Source: an uncultured Methylophaga sp. (GTDB taxonomy: Bacteria > Pseudomonadota > Gammaproteobacteria > Nitrosococcales > Methylophagaceae). Taken from it: 64,000 nucleotides of DNA. Position numbers and translations under genes: made by a program. Shown here in pieces: positions 52,763 through 61,655 of this stretch. Numbering within the stretch: the first letter of the stretch is position 1; each line of letters begins with the position of its first letter. Below the pieces are notes generated by a model. That model made no database searches. It had not been told where the DNA came from and saw nothing but the letters and a program-made list of their open reading frames with translations. The DNA lies in the NCBI RefSeq assembly GCF_947259025.1, contig NZ_CAMYKO010000001.1:1-64000 (forward strand). Direction: 5' to 3'.

Positions 52763-53899
52763 TCAGCGTGGGCCGAAACCGGTCATATCCGGCGGCATCG
52801 GTATCGCATTGTTGCGTTCGGTAACGATATCCGCTTTGGCACGCATCAGGTTAGTACCGACAAAGCCACTGACGCGGTAGACCCAGGGTGACAGCTTCTT
52901 GTTGAGCTTGGCGACTTCTTCACGCACCGCATCGGCTTTTTTGGTGACATCCAATTCCTGAATGTCACTGGGCGCCGGCTCAATCGCCTTGGCATTAAAG
53001 TCGGCGCTGAGCGTGGTGTAGTAAAAACCATCGATGAAAGAGGTTTTGGTGGTGACCTCCAGCCCATCAAAAGTAATGAAGGTTGCGGTCACCACATCGG
53101 CATCGCCACGTGAGAATTCATCCACCGGTTTCACGTCTTCCATACGCATCTGATGCAGCGAACCGGCAATGTCATAACCCAGTTGCGGGTATTTGAAAAC
53201 GGTTTTCTCACCAGCTTCAGGCGTGCCGAACTGGTCTTTCTTGCCGATGTTTTCGATGACTGCGGTATCGCCGTTGGGCTGGCTAATCTCAACCCGGGCA
53301 ATGCGCTCACGCGCCAGATTGATAATTTCACCCTGGATCCAGTTGAGCATCACCGGATTGATCTGTAAGTAACCCTCTGCCAGCCAGCTTTGCTGTTCAC
53401 CGTCACGGCGCACATAAAACTGTCTGGGGCCCGCCTGCATGGTCACTTCACGCTGCTCGCCCAGGATCAGACCGGCGACCTGCTCGTCACCGTTTTTCAT
53501 GCTGATTTTCACTGATTCACCACCCTCGGTGTCGGGGGCTGCGCCCTCAACGCCCAGCAGGGGAAACTCGTCAGGATTATCGGTTTTACGCTCCAGCAAT
53601 TCTGCTTCGGCAATATCGATCAGCGTGCGTTTGACCTCGTCAAAATTGGCGGGATAGTTGTAATGCTCACGAATAAACCAGTCTTCGCCTTCACGGTAGA
53701 GCGTGAACTCATCCTCGGCACTGGTGAAATGCACATTATCAACGTCACCGAGCTGTTCAAACAGATCCGGGAACAGCAGACCATAGCTATCCTGACTGTC
53801 CTCCGCCCGATAGATGGTCACCAGCATCAGCACCACCATCAGTGCAGTGAGGATAAACAGGATAGTCAGACTATTGAGTTTTTTTGTCATCGTTTTCAA
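52763..53899 (-). CDS. DUF4340 domain protein of ABC/gliding-type operon
   Basis: 378 aa. An N-terminal membrane helix (LNSLTILFILTALMVVLMLVTIY) anchors a large periplasmic DUF4340 region with repeated beta units (DNVHFTSAEDEFTLYREGEDWFI). Last of four minus-strand genes with GldG-, GldF- and GldA-like products, 34 bp behind the GldG-like gene. Likely a periplasmic part of that transporter complex; its cargo is unknown. Confidence 0.85.
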   Translation of the reverse strand: MKTMTKKLNSLTILFILTALMVVLMLVTIYRAEDSQDSYGLLFPDLFEQLGDVDNVHFTSAEDEFTLYREGEDWFIREHYNYPANFDEVKRTLIDIAEAELLERKTDNPDEFPLLGVEGAAPDTEGGESVKISMKNGDEQVAGLILGEQREVTMQAGPRQFYVRRDGEQQSWLAEGYLQINPVMLNWIQGEIINLARERIARVEISQPNGDTAVIENIGKKDQFGTPEAGEKTVFKYPQLGYDIAGSLHQMRMEDVKPVDEFSRGDADVVTATFITFDGLEVTTKTSFIDGFYYTTLSADFNAKAIEPAPSDIQELDVTKKADAVREEVAKLNKKLSPWVYRVSGFVGTNLMRAKADIVTERNNAIPMPPDMTGFGPR

Positions 53900-53933
53900 C
53901 CTAGTTTGTCTTATCGACTGAGTTTGTTATCGC

Positions 53934-55847
53934 TTATTGCTGGCCCCGGGCCTTGTTACGCTTGCGGATCCGCATCCAGCCGGTGAATACGGCCAGTAAG
54001 GCAACAAGGATGGGCACCAGGCCGATGTTGAAAAACTTGAGCTGGGTATCCAGCTTGTCGATATCTTTACGCAGGTTCGCCTGCACCTCACGCAGTTGCT
54101 GTTCGGTCTTGTTGGCGGTGAGGCGGAACTGAGCGATTTCTTTTTGCTGTTCCGGCGTCATGATTTGCTCACCACTACCACTACGCTGAACCTGCATGCG
54201 GGCAATGCGCTGCTGGGTTTCTTTCAGTTTTTGCTGAAGTTCACGCTCTTTGGTACGGAAGCGTTTTTCAGCATCACGCTGTAAGGCAATGACCTTATGG
54301 AACGGACGTGAGAATCCCGCCCGCGAGCGGACACTGATAAGACCTTCACTGCCGGTCAAATCCTCAATGGTGTTGATCAGGAAATCAATATTATTAGAGG
54401 TATTGAACGCCAGTTGCTCACCATAGAAGTCCTGAGTCTGCACCCAGAAACGGTCGTCCAGCATATCGACATCGGCAATCGCCACCACATCAATCGGCTG
54501 TTTGGCCTCATCAATATGACCTGACATTTTCTTGATTTCACCAGTCATGGCTTTGGCGCCGTCGGGGAATGCAGTTTTAGTTGTGCCTTCCACCCTGACA
54601 GCAAAGGGGTAACTCAACGTGCCGGGGGCATATTTGGTGAGCAGCGCGACCGGATCATTACGGAACTGCACCACGCGCTTATCAACCAGCATGGCCTCGT
54701 TGCTTGATGACAGCAGTGGCGTGATCTCGGTGGTGCGATCATCCAGCAGTTTGAAATAACCCGGCGTCGCCAGGTTAATCCGGTTCAACGCTGAAGTAAT
54801 GCGCTGTTCACTGTTAAAGTTGTTTTCATCCAGCCCCTGCCATAGCACATAATCAATCGGCTTATGGTCAGTCTTGGCACCGAAGTCCACCTTGGTGGCA
54901 GTTTTGCGATCAGCCACCACATCAGCCGGTGCCCGCTCAATGCCCCAGGCCTGGAACAGCTTATCCATATTGGAACTGCGTGAGGCCAGCATGGCCGACA
55001 TCGGATTGTCAGGATCTTTCTCCGGCTCATCCAGTTCGGCATACGGATCAACAAAGCTCACCAGCTTGCCGCCATTCAGCACGTACTGATCAATGGCATA
55101 GAGCGTGGTTTCAGCAAACTCCTTGGGATGCACCACTACAAGCAAATCAATGCTCGACGGAATGCGGCGGATGTCCTTAGGCAGCGTGGTGACATTGAAC
55201 ATATCACGCAGCTCATCCATCATCGCCCAGGGCTTGGCACCGCTATCAGAAGACACTTCGCCCTTGAGTGGATCGTATTGCTCGCCATCGACTTCCAGCG
55301 CGCTGACCACACCGACGGTTTTACGATCATCGTTGGAAAGCTTGTAGATCAGCTTGGTCAGGTCGTATTCCAGCGTGTCTTCCTTCTCCGGCTGGAAAAA
55401 CGGAATGGTTTCAACGCCGTCGAGCGTGTTGGTTCCGGCCAGACCGAAATACAAAGGATCAGGCTCGCCTTCAATCGGCACTGATTGCAGGCCGTATTGT
55501 TTGGCGCGCTGTTCGTCATCTGAGAATGGCTGCGGCTCCATCACATAAAGACGAATCATGCCGTTAGAAGCACGCTGATATTCCTGCAGCAGCTCCTGCA
55601 CCCGCTGGGCATAAGCCTTCAGACTGGGCAGTGCCTGCGCCACCTTGTCCGTGTAATAAAAGCGCAGTGTCACAGGCTCATCGATCGAGGACAAAATCTG
55701 CAGAGAGCCTTCGGACAGGGTATAGAGATTATCTTCCGTCAAATCCACCCGTGCGGATTTGAAGTTGCCGTTCACCACGATATTGAAGGAGATGAACAGA
55801 ATAATGGCCAGTAGCAGACCGGTTGTTGATAAGAGTTGTTTGTTCAT
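53934..55847 (-). CDS. GldG-like ABC transporter auxiliary protein
   Basis: 637 aa. One N-terminal helix (TTGLLLAIILFISFNIVVNG), a periplasmic GldG/ABC-auxiliary region (LTEDNLYTLSEGSLQILSSID, PVTLRFYYTDK, FVDPYAELDEPEKDPDNP), a coiled coil (about 530-610) and a C-terminal helix (VPILVALLAVFTGWMRIRKRN). Such proteins occur with two-gene ABC-2 exporters; in gliding Bacteroidetes the related set is GldAFG, but no gliding is implied here. Confidence 0.85.
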   Translation of the reverse strand: MNKQLLSTTGLLLAIILFISFNIVVNGNFKSARVDLTEDNLYTLSEGSLQILSSIDEPVTLRFYYTDKVAQALPSLKAYAQRVQELLQEYQRASNGMIRLYVMEPQPFSDDEQRAKQYGLQSVPIEGEPDPLYFGLAGTNTLDGVETIPFFQPEKEDTLEYDLTKLIYKLSNDDRKTVGVVSALEVDGEQYDPLKGEVSSDSGAKPWAMMDELRDMFNVTTLPKDIRRIPSSIDLLVVVHPKEFAETTLYAIDQYVLNGGKLVSFVDPYAELDEPEKDPDNPMSAMLASRSSNMDKLFQAWGIERAPADVVADRKTATKVDFGAKTDHKPIDYVLWQGLDENNFNSEQRITSALNRINLATPGYFKLLDDRTTEITPLLSSSNEAMLVDKRVVQFRNDPVALLTKYAPGTLSYPFAVRVEGTTKTAFPDGAKAMTGEIKKMSGHIDEAKQPIDVVAIADVDMLDDRFWVQTQDFYGEQLAFNTSNNIDFLINTIEDLTGSEGLISVRSRAGFSRPFHKVIALQRDAEKRFRTKERELQQKLKETQQRIARMQVQRSGSGEQIMTPEQQKEIAQFRLTANKTEQQLREVQANLRKDIDKLDTQLKFFNIGLVPILVALLAVFTGWMRIRKRNKARGQQ

Positions 55848-55862
55848 GGTCGCGATTGTCTC

Positions 55863-56603
55863 CTAGTCGGCCTTGCGTGCGTTGACGATCAGCGCATTGG
55901 CAAACAGCCAGATGGCAATCAGAGAGATGAAATAAAACATATCCCGCAGGTCAATAACGCCTTTGCTGATGGCATCGAAATGGGTCAGGAAACTGAAAGA
56001 ACTGATGGCATCCACCAGCGTTTGCGGCGCCCAACCGGCAAAGAAATCAATCACAATGCCAAACCCTGACAGAACGAAAATCAGGCTAATGACCAGACTA
56101 ATTACAAAGGCAATCACCTGATTCTTGGTAATGGCGGAGATGCACGAGCCAATCGCCAGAAAACCGCCCGCCATCAACAGGCTGCCCAGGAAGCTGGCAA
56201 TGATCACGCCGTTATCCGGGTTACCCAGGTAATTAACGGTAATCCACAGCGGGAAGTTGAGCAGTAAGGCCAGACCGGTAAACGCCCAGGCAGCCATAAA
56301 CTTGCCCAGCACGGCCTCGAACACAGACACAGGCAGGGTCATCAGCAGTTCGACTGAACCACTTTTGCGCTCTTCCGCCCAAAGCCGCATCGAGATGGCC
56401 GGTATCAGCAGGATATAGAGCCAGGGGTGCAGGGAGAAAAACGGATAAAGATCCGCTTCGCCGCGTTCAAAAAAGTTACCGACATAAAAGGTCGAGAAAC
56501 CGGTCAGCAACAAGAAAATGATAATGAATACGTAAGCCACCGGCGTCGCAAAGTAGCCGTTGAACTCACGCTTCATAATGAACCAGATATTTTGCATATT
56601 CAT
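55863..56603 (-). CDS. ABC-2 type permease, GldF-like
   Basis: 246 aa, six membrane helices (VAYVFIIIFLLLTGFSTFYV, LYILLIPAISMRLWAEE, FMAAWAFTGLALLLNFPLWI, ASFLGSLLMAGGFLAIG, VIAFVISLVISLIFVLSGFGIVI, FISLIAIWLFANALIV). MRLWAEERKSGSVELLMTLP is the ABC-2 motif. Two bases separate it from the ATPase gene. Confidence 0.88.
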   Translation of the reverse strand: MNMQNIWFIMKREFNGYFATPVAYVFIIIFLLLTGFSTFYVGNFFERGEADLYPFFSLHPWLYILLIPAISMRLWAEERKSGSVELLMTLPVSVFEAVLGKFMAAWAFTGLALLLNFPLWITVNYLGNPDNGVIIASFLGSLLMAGGFLAIGSCISAITKNQVIAFVISLVISLIFVLSGFGIVIDFFAGWAPQTLVDAISSFSFLTHFDAISKGVIDLRDMFYFISLIAIWLFANALIVNARKAD

Positions 56604-56605
56604 TA

Positions 56606-57553
56606 TTATTTTGACTCCGCGTTGGGCATGGTAATGCTACGGAAAACTTCATCCAAGCGGCCGGCCTCGGCATGCAGAGCATCGATGTCCCAGCCGTTGG
56701 CGCGGATTTTTTCCGACAGTTCAGCGGTAATCTGCTGACCATCTCGCGGATACACCCGGAAGCCCTCAGCGCCAGACAGTGGCTCGACACTGGCCACAAA
56801 CTCCAGTGAGCTGAGGAAGCTTTCAAAAGTCTGCTGCTCGATATTGGCGACATTGACGCAGACCGCATTGTAGTATCGCGAACGTGATTCCAGTTCCTGC
56901 GGGCTGCCGTCGAATTTAATCTTGCCGCTGGAGATCACCACATTGCGGTTACAGAGCGCGTGCACTTCTTCCAGGATGTGAGTGGAAATGATGATGGCCT
57001 TGTCTTCGGCCATTTCGTTAATCAGGGTGCGCACTTCGTGTTTCTGGTTGGGATCCAGACCGTCGGTGGGCTCATCCAGAATCAGTACCGGTGGGTTGTG
57101 CAGAATCGCCTGTGCCAGACCGACACGGCGTTTGTAACCTTTAGACAGGGTTTCGATGGGTTGGAACATCACCGTGGTGATGCGGGCCCGTTCAGCCGCC
57201 AGCGCCACCGCCTTTTTCTTATCGCTGCCTTTGAGGCCACGGATTTCAGCAATGAAGTGGAGAAAGCTGTCCGGGGTCATATCGGCATAGGCCGGCGCCC
57301 CTTCAGGCAGATACCCCAAGTTGGCTTTAACCGATATCGGATCGGTCAAGACGTCGTACCCACAGACCCGAACCGTACCCCGGGTGGGGCTCAGAAAGCC
57401 GGTGATCATCTTCATGGTGGTGGATTTACCGGCACCGTTAGGCCCGAGGAAACCCAGCACTTCACCTTTGCTGACCGAGAAAGACACGCCATCAACGGCT
57501 TTGATGGCACCAAAATGTTTGGCTAAGTCCTCAATCTCTATTCTAGTTGTCAT
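56606..57553 (-). CDS. ABC transporter ATP-binding protein, GldA-like
   Basis: 315 aa. Walker A GPNGAGKSTTMK, signature LSKGYKRRVGLAQAIL, Walker B VLILDEPTDGLDP and switch ISTHILEEV are all intact, followed by a C-terminal extension (about 220-315) as in ABC-2 exporters. First gene of the four-gene operon; it powers the membrane partner. Confidence 0.92.
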   Translation of the reverse strand: MTTRIEIEDLAKHFGAIKAVDGVSFSVSKGEVLGFLGPNGAGKSTTMKMITGFLSPTRGTVRVCGYDVLTDPISVKANLGYLPEGAPAYADMTPDSFLHFIAEIRGLKGSDKKKAVALAAERARITTVMFQPIETLSKGYKRRVGLAQAILHNPPVLILDEPTDGLDPNQKHEVRTLINEMAEDKAIIISTHILEEVHALCNRNVVISSGKIKFDGSPQELESRSRYYNAVCVNVANIEQQTFESFLSSLEFVASVEPLSGAEGFRVYPRDGQQITAELSEKIRANGWDIDALHAEAGRLDEVFRSITMPNAESK

Positions 57554-57717
57554 ACCCAGCGCGTCCCTAGATTCCTAATCATTTTTGCAAACCTGTCATT
57601 ATTCTGATGTCACCGCGGCGAAGTCAAGTCGAACTCTGATGGCCAATGACTTTCACACATTGTTTTACCGGGAATTAGCGCATAAGCTGTTCCCAACAAC
57701 CACAACAAGAGTTTGCT

Positions 57718-58779
57718 ATGGCCCTGAAACGCTTATCCCAGAAATTCCGAGATCTCGGCTGGACTGTCAGTGACAGCATGGCCGACACCACCACCCGCAA
57801 GCAAATACTGAAAATCGGCGGATTCGTCATCGGCAGTATTGTCTTGCTGATGATCGTGCTGATGATGTGGTGGAGCATGGCCCCGGATCGCTTCGACCCG
57901 CTGCAGTCTGCCCAAAAGCAGGCCGGCAGCCAGCAACAGCAACTGGTGACCGGTTACACATCCACCGCCACAGTCATCCGCTTGGCGCAGAACCTGCTCG
58001 ACAAGCCGGGAGGCTACCTGTCGAACGATGTCATGCCGCCATCCGTGTGGATGGACAATATTCCCAACTGGGAGTTCGGTGTACTGGTGCAGATCCGTGA
58101 CTTCGCCCGCGCCTTGCGCAATGACATCAGTCGTAGCCAGTCGCAGTCTCTGGAAGACACCGACCTGGCGATTGCTGAACCTCAGTTCAATTTCAATTCC
58201 GAATCCTGGCTGTTCCCGCCTACCGAGCGCGAATATCGCACCGGGGTGGAAGCCTTGCAATCCTACCTGGAACGGCTGAGCAATAATTCCGATGATGCCC
58301 AGTTTTATGCCCGTGCCGATAACCTCTCGGCCTGGCTGGCGATAGTGGAAAAACGCTTGGGCAGTCTGTCACAGCGCCTCAGTGCCAGTGTCGGCCAGAA
58401 CCGGGTGAATACAGATCTGGCCGGCGAACCCGATGCCCAGCAATCCACCCCCAGCGCAGATGAACGGATCACCAAAACGCCCTGGTATGAAATTGATAAT
58501 GTGTTCTTTGAAGCCCGTGGCACGACCTATGCGCTGATCCATCTGCTCAAGGCAGTGGAGCACGATTTCGCCGATATCCTCAGAAAGAAAAACGCACTGG
58601 TCAGCCTGCGCCAGAGCATACGTGAGCTGGAAGCGACTCAGGCCGCGCTGTGGAGCCCCATCATCCTCAACGGCGGTGGCTTTGGCCTGTTTGCCAACCA
58701 CTCGCTGGTAATGGCGTCCTACATCTCGCGGGCCAATGCGGCGATCATTGATTTAAGGGACTTGTTAAGCCGGGGTTGA
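57718..58779 (+). CDS. DUF2333 family membrane protein
   Basis: 353 aa. A single N-terminal membrane helix (IGGFVIGSIVLLMIVLMMWWS, about 35-55) and a periplasmic helical domain with LLDKPGGYLSNDVMPPSVWMDNIPNWEFG, the DUF2333 block, and ARGTTYALIHLLKAVE. Function unknown; common in gammaproteobacteria. Divergent from the ABC operon. Confidence 0.85.
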   Translation: MALKRLSQKFRDLGWTVSDSMADTTTRKQILKIGGFVIGSIVLLMIVLMMWWSMAPDRFDPLQSAQKQAGSQQQQLVTGYTSTATVIRLAQNLLDKPGGYLSNDVMPPSVWMDNIPNWEFGVLVQIRDFARALRNDISRSQSQSLEDTDLAIAEPQFNFNSESWLFPPTEREYRTGVEALQSYLERLSNNSDDAQFYARADNLSAWLAIVEKRLGSLSQRLSASVGQNRVNTDLAGEPDAQQSTPSADERITKTPWYEIDNVFFEARGTTYALIHLLKAVEHDFADILRKKNALVSLRQSIRELEATQAALWSPIILNGGGFGLFANHSLVMASYISRANAAIIDLRDLLSRG

Positions 58780-58793
58780 TTGAGGCTACTGCT

Positions 58794-58827
58794 GGGTGAT
58801 TTGCCATAGGCTCGGGGCAAATCACCC
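58794..58827. terminator. Stem-loop after DUF2333 gene
   Basis: GGGTGATTTGCC / GGCAAATCACCC, a perfect 12-bp stem with a 10-nt loop, 14 bp after the stop. No T-run, so either a Rho-dependent end or an mRNA 3' stabiliser. Confidence 0.55.
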
Positions 58828-58912
58828 ATTCACAGAAGGGACTTATTCCTTACAGTTCTCAGCATTGAGCAGAGATGAGGTCTGCTCATTGTTTGAATGA
58901 GGAGAAACTGTA

Positions 58913-59302
58913 ATGACAACCCTGTTTAAATCTGCAGCCCTGGCGCTGTTAATGTTCACTGCTGCCAGCTTTGCTGAAGAAGCCCCCTACACGGTCACCA
59001 ACGAACATGAACTGGATGCCGAAACCTACAAAGGCTTCAAGCTCTACCGTAACTGGTGCGCGCGTTGCCATGGTACCTATGGTCAGGGCATGGTCGGCCC
59101 CAACCTGGCTGACAGCCTGAACGTTATCAGCAAAGAAGAATTTTTCAGCGTGGTGGAAAACGGTAAATCCGGCACCATCGGCAGCATGCCAGCCTGGGCT
59201 GCCAATCCCAAGGTGATGGAAGGCCGCGAGCAGCTTTACCGATACTTAAAAGCCCGCGCTGACGGAGCGATTGGTGAAGTCAAACCCCGTAAAGCCAAGT
59301 AA
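58913..59302 (+). CDS. Small periplasmic c-type cytochrome
   Basis: 129 aa with a Sec signal (FKSAALALLMFTAASFA). One heme site, NWCARCHGTYGQG, and a likely Met axial ligand in IGSMPAWAANP. It resembles the monoheme cytochromes that accept electrons near quinoprotein alcohol dehydrogenases, but no such enzyme is encoded nearby. GAGGAG precedes the ATG. Confidence 0.87.
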   Translation: MTTLFKSAALALLMFTAASFAEEAPYTVTNEHELDAETYKGFKLYRNWCARCHGTYGQGMVGPNLADSLNVISKEEFFSVVENGKSGTIGSMPAWAANPKVMEGREQLYRYLKARADGAIGEVKPRKAK

Positions 59303-59306
59303 ATGA

Positions 59307-59331
59307 GACCGGGCTGCGTCGCAGCCCGGTC
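59307..59331. terminator. Strong GC hairpin between cytochrome and tupA
   Basis: GACCGGGCTGC-GTC-GCAGCCCGGTC, perfect 11-bp stem directly after the cytochrome stop and before the convergent tupA stop. There is no long T-run on either side. Confidence 0.65.
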
Positions 59332-59339
59332 CCCTCAAC

Positions 59340-60146
59340 TCATTGGTCCAGCATATCCGGATGGAACAGAGTCTGATCCCGCAACCTGAAGTCGGCAATA
59401 ATCTTTTGCCCCTCGGCGCCAGTAATAAATTTGATATAACGCTTGGCGAGTTCATATTTTACGCTGTGCCTGGTCGGGTTCACGGCCATCACGTGGTAGG
59501 GGTTGAACAACACTTCATCGCCTTCAAACAGCACTTTCAGATCCATCTTGTCGGCATAGGCAATCTGCGTGCCCCGGTCAGCCAGCGCGTAAGCCTGCTT
59601 CTCATCAGCAATTTTCAATACCGCGCCCATGCCCTGACCGGCAGCCACGTACCAGCTTGCTGACGGTACCGGCAGATTGGCGTTATCCCATAATGTAATT
59701 TCTTTTTTATGAGTCCCCGAGTCATCGCCCCGCGAAACAAAGTCGGCTTTGGCACTGGCGATACGATTAAAGGCACCGGCCGCATTGCGGGCGCTGGCAA
59801 TGTTAGCCGGATCCGAAGCCGGCCCAACGATAACAAAATCGTTGTGCATCACCGCAGTACGGTCAATAAAATGGCCTGATTTGACATACTCCAGCTCGGC
59901 CTTGGGTGCATGCACCAGCACCACATCGACATCACCGTTTTCCCCCAAACGTAATGCTTTACCAGTGCCCACGGCGATGACATCGACTTTGACGCCGAAT
60001 TTGTCTTCAAATGCCGGGTTTAAAACAGCCAAAAGTCCTGAGTTATCAGTACTGGTGGTGGTAGCCAGTCGTAAACGATCCGCGGCCAGCACTGAACTGG
60101 TCATCAGCACTAAAAATAGAACGCTTATCCATTTTTTTAACATCAC
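59340..60146 (-). CDS. tupA: TupA-like tungstate/molybdate-binding protein
   Basis: 268 aa with a Sec signal (WISVLFLVLMTSSVLA). The anion pocket motif LATTTSTDNSGLLAVLNPAF and SRGDDSGTHKKEI are those of TupA, which binds tungstate in the periplasm for an ABC importer. The usual partners tupB and tupC are not next to it. Lies 58 bp behind the porin gene, possibly co-transcribed. Confidence 0.85.
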   Translation of the reverse strand: MMLKKWISVLFLVLMTSSVLAADRLRLATTTSTDNSGLLAVLNPAFEDKFGVKVDVIAVGTGKALRLGENGDVDVVLVHAPKAELEYVKSGHFIDRTAVMHNDFVIVGPASDPANIASARNAAGAFNRIASAKADFVSRGDDSGTHKKEITLWDNANLPVPSASWYVAAGQGMGAVLKIADEKQAYALADRGTQIAYADKMDLKVLFEGDEVLFNPYHVMAVNPTRHSVKYELAKRYIKFITGAEGQKIIADFRLRDQTLFHPDMLDQ

Positions 60147-60204
60147 GATTTCTCCTTTTCCGGTCTTATCCCGAATTTAGCATAAATTTAAGTGGAAACA
60201 ATGA

Positions 60205-61539
60205 CTAAAACGCCCACTGACTGCGGACCTGAAACACTCTGGGCTCATCGTTATCGTAGGTTCCGCCCTCGACATCGAGCACATTCACGTAGTTGGCCGA
60301 AAAGCGCAGTGTCGGTGTCGGGTACCAGTTGAGCCCCAGGGTCATCGAGTCGGCTTCGCCACCATCAATATCAGCATCGCTCAGATCCACCGTGCTGTAA
60401 CGCAGAGCCAGCTCCCAGGCACCGATGCCGCCTTCGCCGACGTTGGATTTGGGGGTAATGCTACCGAATTTGCCCTTGCTGTAGTTACGTGATTCGCCGG
60501 TGAGAAAATAACCCGCCTGAGCATACCAACCATCAAAATCCAGATTGTTGCCCATATCACGCTTCACCGAGGTGGTGATATATTCGGCCTGGGCTGAGAA
60601 CGGGCCTTGCACGGTGGCGATTTCAGCACCGACTTTATAAAAATCGCTGACGGCGTCAATCGTAGCGGTATCCACAATATTGACGCCGGCAATATGGGTT
60701 TCCGGCTGCTGGCGTAAGCGGGTCTGGTTGCTGCCTCCGGTTTCACGATAGTTCAGCCCCAGTCCCAGATGCACCACTTCGCTTTTGTTATTGACCGGTG
60801 CCCAGGTTGCCCGAGTGCCGGCGCCCCAGCCTTCATCATCCTGTCCGCCTTCAGCACTGACGGTATCAGCAAACAGACCAGCGGCCAGTGTCCAGTGCTG
60901 ATGAGCGGTGCTGGCCATCATGCCGATGTGCCGTCCGGCAGAAAACGCCGAGGGCAATGCCCGCTCAGTAAAGGTGACAAATTTGGAGCTGGTCTGCTCC
61001 TGCAGGCTGAATGGATCCTTGAAGTTACCGGCTTTGAGCTCAAGATTGTCAAAACCGTTATAACTCAGATAGGCGTCCTTGATGCCGCTGGCCCCGTCAT
61101 CCACAAAGTCATACTGCAGTTTAAAACCCCAGTCGTAGTACATGGTGCCCTGCAGGTAAAGCCGTGCACGGCGGATCTCGGTGCCATCCCCCATCTTCGG
61201 ATCGCCGCCGTAAGCCGCGGCATCGGCCTGAACCCGGCCTCCGATTTTGGTCGCGAACTTGCCGTCACGGGTCTGAATCTTAAGGCCGCCGTTGGTGCTG
61301 ACTTCGACATCAGACGGCTTGGTCGCTTCGGCCAGTTTTTCATCCACTTCGGCTTTCTCTGCTGCCGCCTGAGTCTGGTTCTGATTCAGCTCAGCCATTA
61401 AACGCTCGTATTGTTCATCGCTGACCGAGCCGTTCTCATGCAGCATGTTGATCAGTGTTTCAATTTCCGAGCCAGCGTAGGCCGGGCTCACTGTCATCAT
61501 TGCCAGCCCTGCCAGCAATACAGGTGTTTTGAGTTTCAT
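60205..61539 (-). CDS. Phosphate-selective-porin-like outer-membrane channel
   Basis: 444 aa. Signal KLKTPVLLAGLAMMTVSPAYA, an N-terminal coiled coil (about 25-75, ETLINMLHENGSVSDEQYERLMAEL) and a beta-barrel with RDGKFATKIGGRVQADAAAY, RARLYLQGTMYYDWGFKLQYDF, ending VFQVRSQWAF with terminal Phe. The family (porin O/P) passes anions. Next to tupA and the Mo/W regulator, oxyanion uptake is a fair guess. Confidence 0.85.
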   Translation of the reverse strand: MKLKTPVLLAGLAMMTVSPAYAGSEIETLINMLHENGSVSDEQYERLMAELNQNQTQAAAEKAEVDEKLAEATKPSDVEVSTNGGLKIQTRDGKFATKIGGRVQADAAAYGGDPKMGDGTEIRRARLYLQGTMYYDWGFKLQYDFVDDGASGIKDAYLSYNGFDNLELKAGNFKDPFSLQEQTSSKFVTFTERALPSAFSAGRHIGMMASTAHQHWTLAAGLFADTVSAEGGQDDEGWGAGTRATWAPVNNKSEVVHLGLGLNYRETGGSNQTRLRQQPETHIAGVNIVDTATIDAVSDFYKVGAEIATVQGPFSAQAEYITTSVKRDMGNNLDFDGWYAQAGYFLTGESRNYSKGKFGSITPKSNVGEGGIGAWELALRYSTVDLSDADIDGGEADSMTLGLNWYPTPTLRFSANYVNVLDVEGGTYDNDEPRVFQVRSQWAF

Positions 61540-61581
61540 AACTGATTCCTTGTGGTGAATTTTACTTATATGTTTTTATCT

Positions 61582-61596
61582 GCATATTAAATATGC
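61582..61596. promoter_or_regulatory. Palindromic operator candidate for the Mo/W region
   Basis: GCATATT-A-AATATGC, a perfect 15-bp palindrome between divergent porin and regulator genes. It covers the upstream ATG used by the ORF track at 61593, so it is likelier an operator for the ModE-like protein. Further ATAT-rich half sites follow to 61660. Confidence 0.6.
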
Positions 61597-61655
61597 TTAA
61601 AAGCCAGCTTATTTGGGATTTACCTGATTTAAAATATGAAATAAAATTCATAAAT

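Noticed and set aside
54785-55180. Several ORFs opposite or beside the GldG-like gene
   Set aside because: Codon patterns are mirror images of the strong minus-strand frame and no motifs are seen.
61593-61655. Upstream start of the ModE-like regulator
   Set aside because: The extension overlaps the perfect palindrome and adds 21 residues not typical of ModE N-termini.
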